DNA from: Rhizobium sp. P32RR-XVIII
GTDB taxonomy: Bacteria; Pseudomonadota; Alphaproteobacteria; Rhizobiales; Rhizobiaceae
Assembly (NCBI RefSeq): GCF_012641395.1
Contig: NZ_JABAIH010000005.1
Coordinates: forward strand, 186,001 to 250,000
Length of the DNA: 64,000 nt
Reading direction: 5' to 3'
Shown here piece by piece: positions 61,117 through 64,000 of this stretch; the stretch's first letter is position 1; every line of letters starts with the position of its first letter. The notes below the pieces were generated by a model that worked only from the letters and a program-made list of their open reading frames with translations, was not told where the DNA came from and did no database searches. Made by a program: the position numbers and the translations under genes.

Positions 61117-61648
61117 AAACGGCTTCGCCGAGGCCGATCGTCTCGGCAATGAAATCGGCGATGGCGATCGTGTCGTCGAGATTAAAGAACGGCAGGTCCG
61201 TGTCCGTGACCGGGTGATCGGCGGCGATGGCGCAGATATGCGGGTCGGCGGGCGCCAGGGGATCGAGCCTGGCTGCTTCCAGACGACGGGCTTCGATCTT
61301 CGGGATCGGTTCGCGCTTGTAGCCTTCGATCAGCACCAGGTCGCAGGGAGCGAGGCGCGCGAGGATTTCCTCGAAAGTGGGTTCAGGTTCGCCGCGCAGC
61401 TCGTGCATGATCGCGTAGCGCGTGCCCGAGACGATCGTGACTTCGTGGGCGCCCGCCTGCCGGTGGCGGTAGCTGTCGGCGCCGACCTTGTCGATATCGA
61501 AATCGTGATGGGCGTGCTTGATCGTCGAAATATGGTAGCCGCGGCGGGTGAACTCCTCGACGAGACGGACGGCAAGACCCGTCTTGCCCGAGTTCTTCCA
61601 GCCGGCAATGCCGAAGATGCGGGGGCCGAAGGTGCTTGGCGCACTCAT
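61001..61648 (-). CDS. mobB: Molybdopterin-guanine dinucleotide biosynthesis protein MobB with repeat-encoded tail
   Basis: A 215-residue P-loop protein that assists guanylation of molybdopterin. Walker A is FGIAGWKNSGKTGLAVRLV (near residues 12-30). Family segments are GYHISTIKHAHHDFDIDKVGADSYRHRQAGA, then the Walker B-like CDLVLIEGYKREPIPKIE. The last 38 or so residues (after about Ala175) are Ser/Arg/Asp-rich and encoded by the palindromic repeat at 60932-61116, so the native C-terminus was replaced or extended. Its ATG overlaps the mobA stop by four bases. Confidence 0.9.
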   Translation of the reverse strand: MSAPSTFGPRIFGIAGWKNSGKTGLAVRLVEEFTRRGYHISTIKHAHHDFDIDKVGADSYRHRQAGAHEVTIVSGTRYAIMHELRGEPEPTFEEILARLAPCDLVLIEGYKREPIPKIEARRLEAARLDPLAPADPHICAIAADHPVTDTDLPFFNLDDTIAIADFIAETIGLGEAVSSPQRGSDGRGETGGSTPVDVRRTDEGVSDDRSERSER

Positions 61649-62274
61649 GACAGAACCTCCAGCCAGCGCTCGGCTTCCGTCAGGTCGTCCGGCGTGTTGA
61701 TGTTGAAGAAGGGGTCGAGCATGCTGGCGCGCGTCGGGTGCAGCGGGAATGGAACTTCCGTTACGTTATGTCGCTGGAGGAAGTCCCGCACGCGGCGCTT
61801 CTGATCAGTCTCGATCCAGGCGGCGAGGTCCTCGGCCAGCGACACGGGCCAGAGGCCGAAGACCGGATGGGTGCGGCCTTCGGATGCTGCGATCGCGATT
61901 TTCGCCGGGGCATCGATCGCCGCGACGAAATCAGCGACCAATTCCGCGGGGAAAAAGGGGCTGTCGATCGAGATGGTGACGACGTGGGTGACGTCCGGAA
62001 GCGTGGCCGCGTATGCCATGGCGGCATGGATGCCAGCCATGGGGCCGGCCTTGCCCGGGACGATATCGGGTATGAACTGCAGGCCGCATTGCGGCTCGCT
62101 ATCGGCATTGACCGCTACAGTCGAGACCTGCGGCGACAACCGCGCGATCGCGTGATCGAGCAGCGAGCGGCCGCCGAGCATGACGGTCGCCTTGTCCTGC
62201 CCCATGCGCGAGGAGCGGCCCCCGGCAAGGATGACGCCGGGAATATTGGTGTTCTGCAAGGCGAAAGCTGGCAT
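61645..62274 (-). CDS. mobA: Molybdenum cofactor guanylyltransferase MobA
   Basis: A 209-residue enzyme that transfers GMP from GTP to molybdopterin. The nucleotide-binding N-terminus is PGVILAGGRSSRMGQDKATVMLGGRSLLDHAI. DIVPGKAGPMAGIHAAM and VTISIDSPFFPAELV supply the GTP and metal-site segments, and the C-terminus has FFNINTPDDLTEAERWL. The ATG at 62274 is the family start; a longer open frame beyond it belongs to another gene on the same strand. It is followed by mobB, overlapping by four bases. Confidence 0.92.
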   Translation of the reverse strand: MPAFALQNTNIPGVILAGGRSSRMGQDKATVMLGGRSLLDHAIARLSPQVSTVAVNADSEPQCGLQFIPDIVPGKAGPMAGIHAAMAYAATLPDVTHVVTISIDSPFFPAELVADFVAAIDAPAKIAIAASEGRTHPVFGLWPVSLAEDLAAWIETDQKRRVRDFLQRHNVTEVPFPLHPTRASMLDPFFNINTPDDLTEAERWLEVLS

Positions 62275-62282
62275 GGCGGTTC

Positions 62283-63191
62283 TCAGACTGGGCTGCGCGG
62301 CTCGGATTCCTGCGCGAGCGGCGGCACGTGGCGTTTGGCCTCCCGGTAGAAGGTATATAGCCCGGACGCGATGACAACGGCGGCGCCGGTGACGGTCCAG
62401 GAGTCCGGCACTTCCGCGAAGAAGATGTAACCGAGAAACGCCGAAAAGATCAGGCTCGTATAGCGGAAGGGCGCCACGAACGAAACTTCGCCGGTGCGCA
62501 TCGCGACGATGACGGATTGATAGCCGATCAGCACCAGCGCCGACGCAAGCACCAGGTGCGAAAGCGAGGTTGTGCTGACGGGCTGCCAGCCGCCGAGTGC
62601 AGGGATCAGCAGCGCGCCGAAGAAGGCCACCGACATGGCGGTGACGACGGTGACCATCAGCGAGGGAATCTCGGGATCGATGGAGCGGGTTGCAAGATCG
62701 CGGCCCGCCGTTGCCAGAACGCTCCCGACGCAGAGAAGGGCTGCGGGCGTAAAGCCTTCCGGGCCGGGCCGGATGATGATCATAACGCCGATCAGGCCGA
62801 CAAGGATCGCCGACCAGCGCCGCCAGCCGACTGGCTCGCGGAAGAAGAGTGCGGCTCCGAAGGTCACCACAAGCGGCAGTGATTGCAGGATGGCCGAGGC
62901 ATTGGCGATCGGCATCATGCCGAGCGCCGTGATGTAGGTGACGGCGGCGAGCATTTCGCAGATGACGCGCAGGATGATGATCGGCTTCAGGATGACGCGC
63001 CAGGAGCGCAGCGCACCGAGATAGCGGGCGATGAAATAGACGAGAACGCTGGTGAACAGGCCGCGAATGAACATGATCTCGCCAGCGTTCATATAGCTGA
63101 TGACCGACTTGGACAGGGCGTCGCTGGACGCGAAGCCGGCCATGGCCATGCTCATGAAGATTGCGCCCTGGGTGTTGCGAGACCGCGGCAT
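62283..63191 (-). CDS. EamA/DMT superfamily transporter
   Basis: A 302-residue drug/metabolite exporter with ten predicted helices. Landmarks are FASSDALSKSVISYMNAGEIMFIRGLFTSV in the first half and EPVGWRRWSAILVGLIGVMIIIRPG after repeat one, with PFRYTSLIFSAFLGYIFFAEVPDSWTVTGAAVVIASGLY in repeat two. Start at 63191 matches the family; an upstream frame is open but lacks a homologous start. It ends eight bases before mobA's start and is probably co-transcribed with mobA and mobB. Substrate unknown. Confidence 0.88.
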   Translation of the reverse strand: MPRSRNTQGAIFMSMAMAGFASSDALSKSVISYMNAGEIMFIRGLFTSVLVYFIARYLGALRSWRVILKPIIILRVICEMLAAVTYITALGMMPIANASAILQSLPLVVTFGAALFFREPVGWRRWSAILVGLIGVMIIIRPGPEGFTPAALLCVGSVLATAGRDLATRSIDPEIPSLMVTVVTAMSVAFFGALLIPALGGWQPVSTTSLSHLVLASALVLIGYQSVIVAMRTGEVSFVAPFRYTSLIFSAFLGYIFFAEVPDSWTVTGAAVVIASGLYTFYREAKRHVPPLAQESEPRSPV

Positions 63192-63329
63192 GAAGAGAGA
63201 TTCCCGATTTTCGTGCCGCCCTTTTAGAGGCGATCGCAGAGCAAGGGAATCGGATGAAAGCCACACCCGGAATAATTCGATTGCGCAGCGCACAACGACG
63301 TTGCCCGAGCGGCAAGCCGCCATTGTTTT

Positions 63330-63354
63330 TGAACAAAAGCCCTCCTCTGGCGTT
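63330..63354 (+). promoter_or_regulatory. Candidate EcfG-type promoter of csbD
   Basis: TGAAC at 63330-63334 is followed after 16 bases by CGTT at 63351-63354. The alphaproteobacterial general-stress sigma consensus is GGAAC-N16-17-CGTT, so only the first base differs. The site is 35 bp before the start of csbD, a stress gene often controlled this way. Confidence 0.5.
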
Positions 63355-63388
63355 CTGTTTTTGGAAGCAAACCAAAAGGAGTAACGTG

Positions 63389-63595
63389 ATGGATTGGAAT
63401 CGTGTCGAAGGTAACTGGAAGCAGATGAAGGGCAGGATCAAGGAGCAGTGGGGCAAGCTCACTGACGACGATCTTGACCAGATCGCCGGTCGCCGCGACC
63501 AGCTCGAAGGCAAGATCCAGGAACGCTATGGGATAGAAAAGGACCTCATCAAGCGCGATATTGACGATTGGTACGGCCGCCAGACCTGGCACTGA
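63389..63595 (+). CDS. CsbD family stress-response protein
   Basis: A 68-residue hydrophilic protein of the CsbD group, accumulated under general stress in many bacteria but of unknown action. It has MDWNRVEGNWKQMKGRIKEQWGKLTDDD followed by GRRDQLEGKIQERYG, the family core. AAAAGGAG lies before the ATG at 63389. A TTCG-loop terminator follows at once. A candidate general-stress promoter lies upstream, in keeping with the family. Confidence 0.95.
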   Translation: MDWNRVEGNWKQMKGRIKEQWGKLTDDDLDQIAGRRDQLEGKIQERYGIEKDLIKRDIDDWYGRQTWH

Positions 63596-63600
63596 ACATC

Positions 63601-63626
63601 AGCCCCGCTTCGGCGGGGCTTCTTCC
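63601..63626 (+). terminator. Rho-independent terminator of csbD
   Basis: Perfect stem AGCCCCGC / GCGGGGCT around a stable TTCG tetraloop, followed by TTCTTC, five bases after the csbD stop. Confidence 0.9.
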
Positions 63627-63648
63627 AGCTAAACACCAGGAGATAGTG

Positions 63649-63840
63649 ATGCCGACTGACGTACCGAATCCCGCTGAAACTCCGCGTGGCCCGACACCGG
63701 CACCCGGCGTGCCCGATCGCGTCCAGGAAAAGTCCCCGAAGACGCCGGCTCAAGACCCCGCAGACAACAAGAACCCCAACGACCCCGAGCCTCTCGATCC
63801 GGCGCTGCTGCCGATCGGCGATCCGGCGGGTGCGGCTTGA
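63649..63840 (+). CDS. Proline-rich hypothetical protein, 63 residues
   Basis: A small, acidic, proline- and aspartate-rich protein with no predicted secondary structure (PAETPRGPTPAPGVPDRVQEK, NKNPNDPEPLDPALLPIGDP). It is probably intrinsically disordered. The CAGGAGA site lies before the ATG at 63649. It lies behind the csbD terminator, so it may have its own promoter or depend on read-through. Function unknown. Confidence 0.6.
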   Translation: MPTDVPNPAETPRGPTPAPGVPDRVQEKSPKTPAQDPADNKNPNDPEPLDPALLPIGDPAGAA

Positions 63841-63862
63841 ATGAACTATCAGAACGAAGTTG

Positions 63863-64000
63863 TCACCCGCCGGTGACGCTCATGTGGCGTGCGACGGCGG
63901 GGCGGTTGTGGGTGCGGTCGATGATGAAGTCGTGGCCTTTCGGCTTGCGGGTGATCGCTTCGTCGATCGCGGCGTAGACCAGGCTGTCGTCTTGGGTGGC
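63863..64000 (-). CDS. C-terminal fragment of an unidentified protein (truncated by window edge)
   Basis: The last 45 codons of a gene entering from beyond base 64000, ending [24 protein letters not shown]. The helix-loop-strand pattern and codon use look coding. I do not recognise the family; the closing segment suggests a well-conserved C-terminus. It is convergent with the proline-rich gene. Confidence 0.6.
   Translation of the reverse strand, partial: ATQDDSLVYAAIDEAITRKPKGHDFIIDRTHNRPAVARHMSVTGG

Noticed and set aside
62275..63513. N-terminal extension of mobA to 63513
   Set aside because: The extension is the antisense-phase shadow of the DMT transporter on the same strand; MobA homologs start at MPAFALQNTNIPGVILAGG.
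1..64000. CRISPR arrays, rRNA or tRNA genes
   Set aside because: No regularly spaced repeats and no rRNA or cloverleaf sequence were recognised in any intergenic region; a short tRNA could still be missed without a dedicated search.

Overview
The window is GC-rich chromosomal DNA from an alphaproteobacterium, most likely a member of the Rhizobiaceae (Rhizobium/Ensifer/Shinella type). The basis is gene content: Usg, DUF1194, DUF1289, a cobS/cobT pair beside diacylglycerol kinase, a NicO-type nickel permease divergent from nikR, several class III nucleotidyl cyclases, mobB-mobA, and palindromic intergenic repeats of a rhizobial kind. It is mainly a patchwork of short housekeeping, transport, regulatory and envelope operons. 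There is no phage, conjugative element, CRISPR array, rRNA or recognisable tRNA.

Layout. 1-3324: RutG-like uracil permease (partial), VOC protein, LysR regulator divergent from a SnoaL-like protein and a DUF2798 membrane protein. 3325-4215: gene-poor. 4216-10320: RDD/GYF membrane pair, EamA exporter, coupled STAS and MarC genes, a frameshifted MFS carrier, and DUF486. 10321-15928: thioesterase, extensin-like protein, nickel permease with NikR, and a membrane nucleotidyl cyclase. 16153-25326: cupin, a hydratase operon ending in two mini-genes, FkbM methyltransferase, DUF1194, YciI, an MltF-like lytic transglycosylase, a second frameshifted membrane gene, and a TPR protein. 25327-28797: an accessory stretch with a zinc-ribbon/PIN-like protein and DUF899. 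28882-35225: solute-binding protein, hydrolase, quinone-reductase-like enzyme, CGNR regulator, DUF1801, and an adenylate cyclase bracketed by two copies of a candidate small RNA.

35520-45722: YadGH-type ABC exporter, rhizobial hypotheticals, retropepsin-like protease, DUF1289, cobS, cobT, dgkA, an IS5-family remnant touching a sensor kinase, thermonuclease-like and uracil-glycosylase-like genes, and an Lrp regulator. 45780-47983: an islet with a cysteine hydrolase and a GlxA-type regulator that has lost its first HTH; a 20-bp direct repeat flanks it. 47974-58361: HIBADH-type dehydrogenase, BcsL-like acyltransferase, GST, GreA/B-type factor, K+ channel, CAX antiporter, methyltransferase, DUF2270, Usg, and a polar amino-acid ABC cluster without its ATPase. 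58685-64000: an OmpA protein with a long disordered linker, mobB-mobA, a DMT exporter, CsbD, a proline-rich mini-protein and a truncated gene.

Points most worth a second look are the paired small-RNA-like repeats around the cyclase at 33717-34982; the zinc-ribbon/PIN-like protein whose TTG start and ribosome site lie in a perfect inverted repeat; the HTH-deleted GlxA regulator in a repeat-flanked islet; a 62-bp repeat that copies the 5' end of the eamA gene; mobB running into a palindromic repeat; and two single-base homopolymer frameshifts in otherwise intact membrane proteins.
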